From NCBI GenBank assembly GCA_022828105.1, contig JAJEJC010000008.1, positions 310,001 to 374,000 of the forward strand: a stretch of DNA of 64,000 nucleotides. Reading direction: 5' to 3'. The notes under the pieces were generated by a model. That model searched no databases and was not told the origin of the DNA. It saw only the letters and a program-made list of their open reading frames with translations. The number at the start of each line of letters is the position of its first letter. The first letter of the stretch is position 1. Source of the stretch: Dehalococcoidia bacterium. Lineage in GTDB: Bacteria > Chloroflexota > Dehalococcoidia > Bin125. Position numbers and translations under genes: made by a program. This document shows, piece after piece, positions 30,687 through 38,837 of the stretch.

Positions 30687-32861
30687 CTATTCGTCGACAG
30701 GTTCAGGTGGCCGCAGATAGGCATGGACTATCGCCACTTCCGGTCTCGACAGGCGGTGTTCCAGGCGCTCGTGCAGCTTTGCCACGCTGGCGTCAGGATC
30801 CTCTCCGATTAGTCGACGGACCTCCTGCACCGCCTCAACCGGCGGGAGTGACCGCTTGAGGTCGATGTCCTGCCCGTGTCTCATCGCCGTGGTCAGATGC
30901 GAAACGACCGTACTCGGCGACAGCATCCGCCGCTCGGCGATGGCGAGGATGGTGTGGCCGTCCTCGTAAAGGTCGGCGCTGATCTGCCAGCTTGGGGTTT
31001 CTTCGCCTCGCTCTCTGCTCGGAGGGGACGGGGCGGTCGGCGTCGGCGCGGGCGATGGACGGTTGCCGAGCAGCTCCAGCAGGCGGTCGGCGTGGCGTTC
31101 CACCGCGACTGCGCCGACGCCCTCGACGGCAGCCAACGCTTGCCTGGACGCGGGCGGCGACTCGGCGAGCTTGCGCATGGCGGCGAAGCTGAGCAGGTCG
31201 GATGGATCGCACTGCTCGTCGGCGCTGGTTGCAGTTCGCCATTCGGCGAGCGCGTTGAATCGTTGCTGCCAGTCCTCGGGCGGCGCTTCGAGCGCCATCT
31301 GCCCTTCACCAGCGGAACTGTCCGATGACACGGTCGCTCCCTCCTGCGCGTGCTGCGCGACCACGTCGAGCAACTCCTTACCGAAGCGCGCGGCTTTGCG
31401 ATGGCGGATGCCTTTGATCTCCATCAACTCGTCGATCGTGCGCGGCCGGCGGCGGGCGATGTCGGCCAGTTCGCGGTTGCTGGCGACGATGTAGGCGGAG
31501 ACCGCGTCGCGGTTGGACAACTCCGCGCGGCGCTCACGCAGCGCCTCGTAGAGCCGATCCTCTTCCGCCGACAGCGGCCTGGGCTCGCCGAGACCTGGTG
31601 GATCGGGCGGGTCGTCGGGGTTGACGGTGCGCGGCGACTCCCCGATCGGCTCCTCTTGCTCGCTCAGGCAGTTGTTGCAGTGGCCGCACCGGGCCGAATG
31701 GGGCTGCTCGCCGAAGTACTTGAGGATCGTCGCCCAGCGGCACTGCTGCTGCTCGCAGAAGCTCATCATCGTGCGCAGGCGGTTGATCCGCTGTTGACGC
31801 TCCGCTTCGTCGCTGAGTTGCCTGATGAAGTACATCTGCTGATGCCAGACGCCCTTGGTGTAGAAGAGCAGGCACTCGGACGCTTCGCCGTCGCGTCCGG
31901 CCCGGCCTATCTCCTGGTAGTAGGCCTCGACCGAGGAGGGCATGTCGAGGTGGGCGACCAGGCGGATGTCGGGCTTGTCGATGCCCATGCCGAACGCGAT
32001 CGTGGCGCAGATCACGGGCGTCTCGCCGCTCAGGAATCGATCCTGCACCGCGTGACGCTCCGCGCCGTTCATGCCGGCGTGATAGCACTCGGCCCTGATC
32101 CCGCGGCCACGCAGGTCGGCGGCGGTCTTCTCGGTGTTCTTGCGCGAGAGGCAATAGACGACGGCCGAACCGGAGGTCAGCCGCTGCAGTTTCACGGCCA
32201 ACCGATCCAGGGCCTTGCGCTTGGGCACAACGCGCAGGGTGAGGTTGTCGCGCATGAAACTGGTCAGGAAGGTCTGCATGCGCGGACGGTCGAGCTGGTC
32301 GACGATGTCGCGCTGGACCTGCGGCGTCGCGGTGGCCGTGCAGGCAACGGTGGGCACATCGACGAAGCGCTCGGTCAGCCGCCGCAGGACGCGGTAGTCG
32401 GGCCGGAACTCGTGACCCCACTCGGAGATGCAGTGCGCTTCGTCGATCGCGATCAGTCTGGGATTGCGGCGCTCCAGCAGCGCGCGGAAGCGATCGGTGT
32501 TGACCCGCTCGGGCGCGACGTAGAGCAGGCGCACGTCTCCATTGGCGACTGCTCGCTCGACCTGCGCCGTCTCCATCGGCGAGAGCGTGCTGTTCAGATA
32601 GTGGGCGCTGGCGCCCGCTCGCTGGAGCGCCGTGACCTGGTCGCGCATCAGCGCGATCAGCGGAGAGACGACCACGGTCAGACCGTCGGAAAGCATCGCC
32701 GGGAGTTGGTAGCAGAGCGACTTGCCGCCGCCGGTCGGCATCAGGACCAGCGCATCGCCGCCGCCGCGCACATGCTCAATCGTCTCGCGCTGCTGCGGTC
32801 GGAAGGCGTCGTAGCCGTAGTTCGACTGCAGGGCGTCCAACAGGAGGTCCGGTTCGGTCAC
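30687..32861 (-). CDS. recQ: RecQ helicase with two HRDC domains
   Basis: 724 aa ATP-dependent 3'-5' DNA helicase. Motif 0 FRPQQRETI, Walker A MPTGGGKS, DEAH (IDEAHCISEWGHEFRPDY), ATP-loop and GRAGRDGEASECLLFY are all present. The zinc site is CRWATILKYF...CGHCNNC. An HRDC domain (LYEALRERRAELSNRDAVSAYIVASN) is followed by a second HRDC-like domain (FNALAEWRTATSADE through VERHADRLLELL), a low-complexity proline linker, and a C-terminal HTH_40-like segment (YEDGHTILAIAERRMLSPSTVVSHL). It acts in recombination and fork repair. Convergent with lhr. Confidence 0.94.
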   Translation of the reverse strand: MTEPDLLLDALQSNYGYDAFRPQQRETIEHVRGGGDALVLMPTGGGKSLCYQLPAMLSDGLTVVVSPLIALMRDQVTALQRAGASAHYLNSTLSPMETAQVERAVANGDVRLLYVAPERVNTDRFRALLERRNPRLIAIDEAHCISEWGHEFRPDYRVLRRLTERFVDVPTVACTATATPQVQRDIVDQLDRPRMQTFLTSFMRDNLTLRVVPKRKALDRLAVKLQRLTSGSAVVYCLSRKNTEKTAADLRGRGIRAECYHAGMNGAERHAVQDRFLSGETPVICATIAFGMGIDKPDIRLVAHLDMPSSVEAYYQEIGRAGRDGEASECLLFYTKGVWHQQMYFIRQLSDEAERQQRINRLRTMMSFCEQQQCRWATILKYFGEQPHSARCGHCNNCLSEQEEPIGESPRTVNPDDPPDPPGLGEPRPLSAEEDRLYEALRERRAELSNRDAVSAYIVASNRELADIARRRPRTIDELMEIKGIRHRKAARFGKELLDVVAQHAQEGATVSSDSSAGEGQMALEAPPEDWQQRFNALAEWRTATSADEQCDPSDLLSFAAMRKLAESPPASRQALAAVEGVGAVAVERHADRLLELLGNRPSPAPTPTAPSPPSRERGEETPSWQISADLYEDGHTILAIAERRMLSPSTVVSHLTTAMRHGQDIDLKRSLPPVEAVQEVRRLIGEDPDASVAKLHERLEHRLSRPEVAIVHAYLRPPEPVDE

Positions 32862-32934
32862 GGCAACCTATTCGTCTCGCTTCAGCGGCTGGCCAGAGAG
32901 CGGAGCGTAGCAACAGTGTTCGAGCACGGCGAGT

Positions 32935-34263
32935 CTATGGACGCTCGCCGGCGAGGTAGGCGGTGGCGTGGCTGAGGCCCTGGGCTCCGCCGGGATTGCG
33001 GGTTTGCTGACCCCAGGTGGGGCCATCGACCCAGAAGCCCTCGGGAATGATGAAGCCGCGCATCATCAGCAGCGGTTGATCGCCCACTTCGGCGATCCGA
33101 TGGCCGATCTGCAGCAGGGCCTGACCGAGGGCGGTTTGCTCGAAGATCCAGGTGTGCATGTCGTGCTGCGACGGCGGCCTGGTGCCGGGCCGCGAGGTGA
33201 CCGCCTCCTGGTAGAAGGCGCGCAGGTCCTCGACGGCGTAGCGCAGCAGCATCGGCATCGGGTGGATCCAGTTCGGTTCGGAGGCGGCCGCCGGGACCTC
33301 CGAGAATCCCTCGCCCTCGGCGCAGGCGGCGACGAGGGAGACGACGGCATCGATCTGCTCGGGCGTCGCGCCGCTCATGCCGATTGTGGTTCGGCCCCGG
33401 CTTCGGCGGGTCTCCTCGTACCAGGGCATGAGCAGATCGACTTCGCGTCGCAGCGCCGACTCGAGGTCGCTGACATCGGGCTCGGGCATCGTGATCGAGC
33501 AGGCCCAGACGCCGTTGCCATTGCCGTCCGGCGCTTGGCGGGGGAAGTCGGCGATCGTCGGTTGGGTCGCCGTCTCCAGCAGCCGCAGGGCGCTGCGCAA
33601 GACATCGGTCTGGAACTCGGAATCGTCGGCGACGCCGAGCGGTCGTCCGAGCGGGAACGGCACCCAGAGCGCGCGCGGCGGATTGACGACTTCGCTGTGC
33701 TCACGAATCAGGCTGATCCCGGTGGTCGCGATGCCCTCGGCCTCGAGCAGGAATGAGAGGGTACCGACGGTACCCGTGCAGGCCGGTCAAACGGGAGTCA
33801 GCATTGCGCAGTCGACACCGGAGTCGCGCATGCGTTGGGCCAGGTCGGCGGCCGCGTCCTTGAGCAGGTAGGGATTGGGGTTGGAGCCGAGCACGGAGTA
33901 GTGCCACTCGGAGACCGCGCCAATCTCGCCGGCCTGGGCGAGTTCGCGCATCCGATCGAGCGGCAGGACGACATTGACGTCGCGCTGGTAGTGGGTACGG
34001 TCGAAGTTGACGCTGACCTGGGTCTGGACGAGGTCGGCGGGATCCACGTCGTTGGGGATGATCCGATAGCCCTGGTCGCCGAAGCGGAACGGCCGGTCGT
34101 CGCGGCGGTGCAGGCCGGCGGAGGTGATCAGCGCGATCGTCGCCTCGGCCAGCGGCGGCGGCGTCACGAACGGCGTGTCATCGAGCGGCATCTGCGCAAA
34201 GCGCTCGCCCATGTTGCGCATGTGCTGCGCTTCTTCGGGATGCAACTCACTGAGAAGAACCAT
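32935..34263 (-). CDS. GrdB-family selenoprotein (read through in-frame TGA)
   Basis: The track lists two ORFs (33787-34263 and 32935-33663), but they are in one frame, separated by a single TGA with no other stop between. Read as Sec, this gives 442 aa with Sec159 in MLTPV-U-PAC, a UxxC redox motif. The N-terminal part shows the glycine/sarcosine/betaine reductase subunit B pattern (VSVNFDRTHYQRDVNVVLPLDRMRELA) and the C-terminal part continues it (VNPPRALWVPFPLGRPLG). AAGGAG precedes the ATG. It is the last gene of a TPR-clpS operon. The substrate may be a small amine or peptide-like compound; true glycine reductase activity is not implied. Confidence 0.85.
33759..33775 (-). promoter_or_regulatory. 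SECIS-like hairpin after the TGA
   Basis: On the minus strand, GGGTACC-GTC-GGTACCC forms a perfect 7-bp stem with a 3-base loop whose first two bases are GU in the RNA. The loop begins 18 bases after the TGA, within the spacing and loop rules described for bacterial SECIS elements (loop 16-37 bases away, G among the first two loop bases). Confidence 0.75.
33787..33789 (-). other. Predicted selenocysteine codon (TGA)
   Basis: In-frame TGA after CTG ACT CCC GTT (LTPV), followed by CCG GCC TGC (PAC). Family members carry Sec or Cys at this position. Neighbouring genes end in TGA and encode Trp with TGG, so TGA is not reassigned to Trp here. Confidence 0.82.
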
Positions 34264-34292
34264 GCCGCGCTCCTTCCGCTCAATGTCCGAGG

Positions 34293-34637
34293 CTAAGGCG
34301 CTTCCTCGATCGTTGCCGAGAGCGAACCCCGGCAGTGGGGAATTCTCGGATCCGGACCCCAGCCGTGAATCTGATCCTGGTGCTTCTTGACCGTCTCGTA
34401 GTCGGCCGTCTCGACGATCCCGCGTCCGTGTCCGTCGATCATCGAGGCGATGGCGAACGCCTTCTCCTTCGAGTAGCCGAACACCGCGCCGAGCATCTCA
34501 ATCACGTACTCGTAGGAGTGGTCGTCCGAGTCGTGCAGAAAGAGGTGATAGCGCTTCTCCAGCTCGCTGCCGCGTTCGGCGTCGACATCGTCCTCGACGA
34601 CGACATCGGGTCGCGGGACGGAGGGTTGCGAGGTCAT
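34293..34637 (-). CDS. clpS: ClpS-like Clp protease adaptor
   Basis: 114 aa from ATG 34637; the track's longer ORF is a shadow of the preceding gene. After a flexible acidic N-terminus of about 28 residues comes YHLFLHDSDDHSYEYVIEMLGAVFGYSKEKAFAIASMIDGHGRGIVETADYETVKKHQDQI, the ClpS fold, with HDSDDHS in place of the NDD substrate-binding turn. ClpS hands N-degron proteins to ClpA/ClpC, and a clpC gene lies 26 kb away. The start overlaps the TPR gene's stop (ATGA), showing translational coupling. The selenoprotein gene follows 29 bp later. Confidence 0.82.
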   Translation of the reverse strand: MTSQPSVPRPDVVVEDDVDAERGSELEKRYHLFLHDSDDHSYEYVIEMLGAVFGYSKEKAFAIASMIDGHGRGIVETADYETVKKHQDQIHGWGPDPRIPHCRGSLSATIEEAP

Positions 34638-36064
34638 GCGGCGGCCTCGTGCAGGGCGCGCAGTTCCGGCGCGTCGGTGTCTGCGCCGGCCCACCGCTCG
34701 GCGGCCTCGCGGATTGCCAGTTTCGCCTCGTCCATTTCGTCTCTGGCCGTGAGCGCCCGACCCCAGCGGAACAGGTCGCGGGCCGTCGCGCCGCGATCCA
34801 GGCGCTCGCGCAGCAGCTCGAGGGCGGCCTCGCTGCGGCCAGAGCGCAAGTTGGCTTCGACCAGGGTCTCCTCGAACACGTCGCGCTGCGCGTTCGATCC
34901 GCCCAGCGTGACCAGCAGCTCGCGAACGTCCGACAAGCCGTCGGCCGCCGCCTCGTAGTCGCCCTGCCCGAAGGCCGAAAGCGCTTCGACCACGGGCGCG
35001 ACCACCGATCCGGCGGTCGGATGTCCTCGCTCCGCCGCCTCGCGCAATCCGTCGATCAACGCGCCCAGCCCCACTTCGTCGCCGAGCGCCGCCAACGCCA
35101 TGGCGCGATGCACATCCACCCAGGCCGTGCCAGCCTTCGGGAAGGCCTGATCTGCCACCTCGGCAATCGCTCGCCAACCGTGATCGTCCGCCCGCTGCCC
35201 GGCGACGGTGTCGTGCAGTCGGCAGCGCCATAGCAGCGATGCGCCGTCGGCAACCGCGCCCAGCGCGTCGCCGTGTTCGTCTGCGCCGGGACGGATCGTG
35301 TCGTCGTGCAAGGCCAGCGCCTCCGAGCGCTTGCCGTTAGCAAGCAGGAAGAGGGCCTGGTGCCAGGTCAGATGACGATAGAAGCCGGCCCGCTCAGGGA
35401 ACTCCGTCAGCCATTCACCGAGGAATCCCGCGCCGCCGTCGATGTCGTGCTCCTCGAAGAAGACATGCGACATCGCGTGCGCCGCCTGACCGTTCTGCCG
35501 TCGCAGGTCAAGCGAACGCTGCACAAGTTGGCGGGCCCGTTCGAGCTGATCCATCTCGTGATTGGCGAACGCGTGCCAGCTCAGGAACCACCAGTCCTCG
35601 CCAAAGGCCGGCGCGAGGCGGTCGAACTGCTCCAGCATGCGCTCGCGCTTCTCGACCCCGCCGCCGTAGAAGTTGCCGCCCAGCCACTGCAGGACGATCG
35701 GCGCGTCGCGCGGCGTGTCGTTGAGGTGTGCGTCGATCAGCGCCGGCGCCTCCGACGCCTTGCCTCGTGCCGCCGCGCCGAGAATCGCAGCGTGCCGCTG
35801 CTCGCGCGGGCTCGCCTTCTCGGCCAGTTCGTGGGCCTTGTTGGCGAGTTCGGCCGCCAGCTTGCCGTTGCCTCGGAAGAGGTGGAACAGTCCAAGCTGC
35901 GAGTGCGCCAGCGCGAAGTTCGGATCCAGCTCAATCGCCCGGCCCAGCGCCTCGTCGACCCCCAGGCGGTACGACAGCATCCGGTCAACGCCCTGGCGGT
36001 AGGCCTCCGCCGCTTCCTCCGAGGTCGTCAGCGGCAGGCCCCAGGCATCGGTGGGCAGTGTCAT
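34634..36064 (-). CDS. TPR protein of the TTC38 family
   Basis: 476 aa from ATG 36064, six bases after AGGAG; the track's GTG is one codon earlier. The opening DAWGLPLTTSEEAAEAYRQGVDRML, then AIELDPNFALAHSQLGLFHLFRGNGKLA, and the central AHAMSHVFFEEHDIDGGAGFLGEWL followed by YRHLTWHQALFLLANGKRSEAL, match TTC38-like tetratricopeptide proteins. These are helical scaffolds without a proven enzyme activity. It is the first gene of an operon with clpS and the GrdB-like selenoprotein, so a link to protein turnover or redox metabolism is possible but inferred. Confidence 0.82.
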   Translation of the reverse strand: MTLPTDAWGLPLTTSEEAAEAYRQGVDRMLSYRLGVDEALGRAIELDPNFALAHSQLGLFHLFRGNGKLAAELANKAHELAEKASPREQRHAAILGAAARGKASEAPALIDAHLNDTPRDAPIVLQWLGGNFYGGGVEKRERMLEQFDRLAPAFGEDWWFLSWHAFANHEMDQLERARQLVQRSLDLRRQNGQAAHAMSHVFFEEHDIDGGAGFLGEWLTEFPERAGFYRHLTWHQALFLLANGKRSEALALHDDTIRPGADEHGDALGAVADGASLLWRCRLHDTVAGQRADDHGWRAIAEVADQAFPKAGTAWVDVHRAMALAALGDEVGLGALIDGLREAAERGHPTAGSVVAPVVEALSAFGQGDYEAAADGLSDVRELLVTLGGSNAQRDVFEETLVEANLRSGRSEAALELLRERLDRGATARDLFRWGRALTARDEMDEAKLAIREAAERWAGADTDAPELRALHEAAA

Positions 36065-36161
36065 CACGAACTCCTCGCGTCGCGGCGGTCACGGTTCAGC
36101 GTAGTCAGACTAATCGGCGTCCATCATTGGGGTCGCTGCGGCCAGCGCCTACGCTGACCGC

Positions 36162-37148
36162 ATGACCACCTTCAACGACCCGGGCCTGGTTCGCCATGCG
36201 CCGCAGCTTGCCAATCTGATTGAATCCTGCGGGAACGGCCCCGTCGATCCCGAACGCGCGCGCGGCGTGATGCTCGGCCTCGCGGCGGGCAACCTGCTGG
36301 GACTGCCGGTCGAGGGCGCCGGCCGAAACACGATCGAACGGCGCTTTCCTCAGGGCATCCGCGACATCGACTCGCGCGAAGCGCAGCGTCCGATGGACGA
36401 CGACCTCGCGCAGGCCGTTGACCTGGCTGAAGCGCTCGTGCACGACGCGGATCCGGTGACTGGATTCGCGGATCGACTGGTCAGTTGGCGCAGGGACAAC
36501 GGCCGCGGGATCGGGATTATGACTGCGACGGTGATCGACTACCTGGAAGTGGGGCTGGGCGCGCCGGGCGCGGCGAAGGCGTTTTGGCAGGAGCGCGGCA
36601 GTCCTGAAACCCAGCCCAACGGCGCGCTGATGCGCTGCGCTCCGGTGGCGCTCAGATTCGCGATGCAGCCGCAGCAACTGATCGCGCAGACGGCCGCGAC
36701 CTGCGCCGTCACGCACTTCGCGCCCGGCGCTCAGTGGTCCTGCATCCTCGTCAACGCGGCCATCGCCATGCTGCTGCGCGGGGCCGAACCGCGCCGCGAC
36801 GACCTCGTCCTTGCCGCCAGCCAGGACAGCGCGCCGGCCGAGATGATCACCTGGTCGCTCGCCATCCCTGAAGACATCGGCCGCCGGATCGAAGAGGAAC
36901 GGGTCAGCGGACACACCTACCTCTGTCTGCAGGCCGCGCTCTGGTGCCTCGATGCCGGCGACAGCCTGGAAGAGGCGTTGATCCGGATCGTCAGCGCCGG
37001 CGGCGACACTGACACCAACGGCGCGGTGGCCGGCGCGGTCCTGGGCGCGCGCGACGGCGCATCGTCGATCCCGCAGCGCTGGCTGGATTGCGTTCCGGAG
37101 CGGGCGCGAATCGATCAGGCAACCCGAGCATTGCTGAGCGCGGGATAG
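36162..37148 (+). CDS. ADP-ribosylglycohydrolase (DraG/ARH family)
   Basis: 328 aa all-helical di-Mg hydrolase. RARGVMLGLAAGNLLGLPVEG is the usual opening, MDDDLAQAVDLAEAL replaces the common TDDT metal loop, NGALMRCAPVAL is the conserved middle motif, and SAGGDTDTNGAVAGAVLGA is the second metal-binding motif. Members remove ADP-ribose from Arg residues or cleave related ADP-ribosyl compounds. No ADP-ribosyltransferase partner is seen nearby. It converges on the SDR pair with a 3-bp gap. Confidence 0.88.
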   Translation: MTTFNDPGLVRHAPQLANLIESCGNGPVDPERARGVMLGLAAGNLLGLPVEGAGRNTIERRFPQGIRDIDSREAQRPMDDDLAQAVDLAEALVHDADPVTGFADRLVSWRRDNGRGIGIMTATVIDYLEVGLGAPGAAKAFWQERGSPETQPNGALMRCAPVALRFAMQPQQLIAQTAATCAVTHFAPGAQWSCILVNAAIAMLLRGAEPRRDDLVLAASQDSAPAEMITWSLAIPEDIGRRIEEERVSGHTYLCLQAALWCLDAGDSLEEALIRIVSAGGDTDTNGAVAGAVLGARDGASSIPQRWLDCVPERARIDQATRALLSAG

Positions 37149-37151
37149 CAA

Positions 37152-37958
37152 TCAAACGCGGGCGGTGGCCGCGCCGTCAACGGCGATTGTCTCGCCGGTG
37201 ATGAAGCCCGAATCGGCCGCGAGACCCACAACGGCGGCGCCTACGTCGTCGGGCTTGACCAGTTCCTTGGCCGGCAACATCCGCGCGACTTGCGCGACGG
37301 CGTCGGGATCATCGCCGAAGCCGTGCTGACCCTCGTAGATGCCGACCTGCAGTGCGTTGACCGTGATCCCGGCGCGGGCCCATTCCTGGGACAGCGAACG
37401 CGTGATCGCCAGCACCCCGGCGTGCGCGGCGGCATAGGCCGACGTATTGGCGACGCCTCGGGCGGCCAGCACGGACACGACATTGATGATCCGGCCGTAG
37501 CCGTTGACCCGCATCACTCGGGCGGCGGCGGTTGCCAGCATCGCCGGTCCGAGCAGATTGGCGGTCAGAATCGCCTGCCAGTCCGACGGGCTCAACTCGT
37601 CGATCGGCGCGGCGACCGGCAGGTCGGCCGCGTTGACCAGGATGTCCAGCCGGCCCAGCTCGGACGCGGCGCGGGTGATCGCCGCGTCGACGCTGTTCCG
37701 GTCGGTCGCGTCGAGCGTGATCGCCGCGTTCTTGCGGCCCAGCGACCAGATTTCGTTGGCGACCGAGTTGACCCGAACCAGCTCCTGCGGCCCGGCGCGC
37801 AGGCTGGCCACGGCGACGTCCGCGCCGGCCTCGGCCAGCGCCACCGCCGACGCGCGGCCCAGCGGATCGCCTGCGCCGACGACGAGCGCGGCGCGGTCCT
37901 TGAGCAGGAACGGATCCGCGGGTTCTTCGGGATTGGGAGTCGGGACGAAGTCGGACAC
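37152..37958 (-). CDS. SDR-family subunit lacking catalytic Lys (pair 1, downstream)
   Basis: 268 aa, GTG start after GGGAG. Short-chain dehydrogenase/reductase fold, but with altered core motifs. The coenzyme loop is VVGAGDPLGRA instead of TGxxxGxG, and the active site is TSAYAAAHAGVLAITRSLSQEW, where the YxxxK lysine is His. NAADLPVAAP replaces NNAG. The C-terminus FITGETIAVDG is normal. It lies 10 bp after a canonical SDR gene. In the BbsCD dehydrogenase, one SDR subunit is likewise inactive and forms a heterotetramer with an active one, so a structural role is a reasonable inference. Confidence 0.85.
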   Translation of the reverse strand: MSDFVPTPNPEEPADPFLLKDRAALVVGAGDPLGRASAVALAEAGADVAVASLRAGPQELVRVNSVANEIWSLGRKNAAITLDATDRNSVDAAITRAASELGRLDILVNAADLPVAAPIDELSPSDWQAILTANLLGPAMLATAAARVMRVNGYGRIINVVSVLAARGVANTSAYAAAHAGVLAITRSLSQEWARAGITVNALQVGIYEGQHGFGDDPDAVAQVARMLPAKELVKPDDVGAAVVGLAADSGFITGETIAVDGAATARV

Positions 37959-37968
37959 GGCGGCTCCC

Positions 37969-38775
37969 TTATGTCGGCTCGGTCAGGCGCACGCGCGGCG
38001 CCCAGCCGGTCGGACCGATCGCCGCCAGGCCGCCGCCGTCCTGGGCGATCGTCTCACCGCTGATTCCGGCCCCGGCGTCGGACGAGAGGAAGACCGCCAG
38101 CGGTCCCATCTCCCAGGCCACGCCGGCCCGGCCGACGGGAATGTAGCGTCCGCCGCGCCAGCGCTCCAGAGCCTGCGGCGTGTGCGGGAAGATGCCCGGC
38201 GCGATGCAGTTGGTGCGCACGCCGGCGGGTCCGTAGGTGACGGCCAGTGAACGGGTCAGGTTGACGACGCCGGCCTTGGCCGAGACGTACATCCAGTTGT
38301 CGCGTCCGCCGCGCAGGCCGAAGCCGCTGGCCACGTTGATGATCACGCCGGAGCCGCGCTCGGTCATGTGTGGCAGCACCGTCCGGGCGCAGAGCATCTG
38401 CGAAGTCAGGTTCATGTCGATGCCCCAGCGCCACTGCTCGTCGGTGAGCTGTTCAAGCGGCGCGCCATCGCCGTCGGCGCCGCCGCCGGCGTTGTTCATC
38501 AGGATGTCGATCCGGCCGAAGCGGTCGATGGCTTCCGACACCATCGCCTCGACGGCGGCGGGATCGGTCACGTCCGTGGCGATCGAAATCGCCTCGCCGC
38601 CGCGCTCGGCGACCAGTTCGGCCGTCTCCTCCAGTTGCGACACCGTGCGCGAAGCGCCGGCTACCTTCGCACCGGCGTCGGCGTAGGACAGGGCCATGGC
38701 GCGACCCAGCCCGCGTCCCGCTCCGGTGAGCAGGACGACCTGACCGTCGAGCCGGAATCGATCGGGAGTAGCCAA
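37969..38775 (-). CDS. SDR-family oxidoreductase, catalytic type (pair 1, upstream)
   Basis: 268 aa with the classical SDR set: TGAGRGLGRAMAL, NNAGGGADG, Ser of NVASGFG, and YVSAKAGVVNLTRSLA with both Tyr and Lys. The C-terminus GGGLAAIGPTGWAPRV closely recalls that of the upstream gene of pair 2 (GGGLAGGLAPTGWDV), so the two pairs are paralogous. NAD(P)-dependent oxidation of a hydroxyacyl-CoA or similar alcohol is likely. An enoyl-CoA hydratase gene lies upstream, beyond a dispersed repeat copy. Confidence 0.9.
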   Translation of the reverse strand: MATPDRFRLDGQVVLLTGAGRGLGRAMALSYADAGAKVAGASRTVSQLEETAELVAERGGEAISIATDVTDPAAVEAMVSEAIDRFGRIDILMNNAGGGADGDGAPLEQLTDEQWRWGIDMNLTSQMLCARTVLPHMTERGSGVIINVASGFGLRGGRDNWMYVSAKAGVVNLTRSLAVTYGPAGVRTNCIAPGIFPHTPQALERWRGGRYIPVGRAGVAWEMGPLAVFLSSDAGAGISGETIAQDGGGLAAIGPTGWAPRVRLTEPT

Positions 38776-38780
38776 GCCAG

Positions 38781-38831
38781 CCCCCCTCTGTCGCTACGCG
38801 ACATCTCCTCCCCCGCTCTGCGGGGGGAGAG
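38781..38831 (-). repeat. Dispersed GC-rich hairpin repeat, intergenic copy
   Basis: CCCCCTCTGTCGCTACGCGACATCTCCTCCCCCGCTCTGCGGGGGGAGAG. The first box varies (TCGCTACGCGA replaces GCCTTCGGC), while the CTCCCCCGC/GCGGGGGGAG hairpin is kept. It sits between an SDR gene and the crotonase gene upstream of it. Confidence 0.75.
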
Positions 38832-38837
38832 TGAAGC

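Noticed and set aside
33787-33789. TGA as a nonsense mutation or pseudogene
   Set aside because: The frame stays open and conserved on both sides, the position is the family's Sec/Cys site, and a SECIS-like stem follows. A pseudogene would not be expected to keep these.
33787-33789. TGA read as tryptophan (alternative code)
   Set aside because: Many genes here end in TGA within ATGA overlaps and Trp is encoded by TGG throughout.
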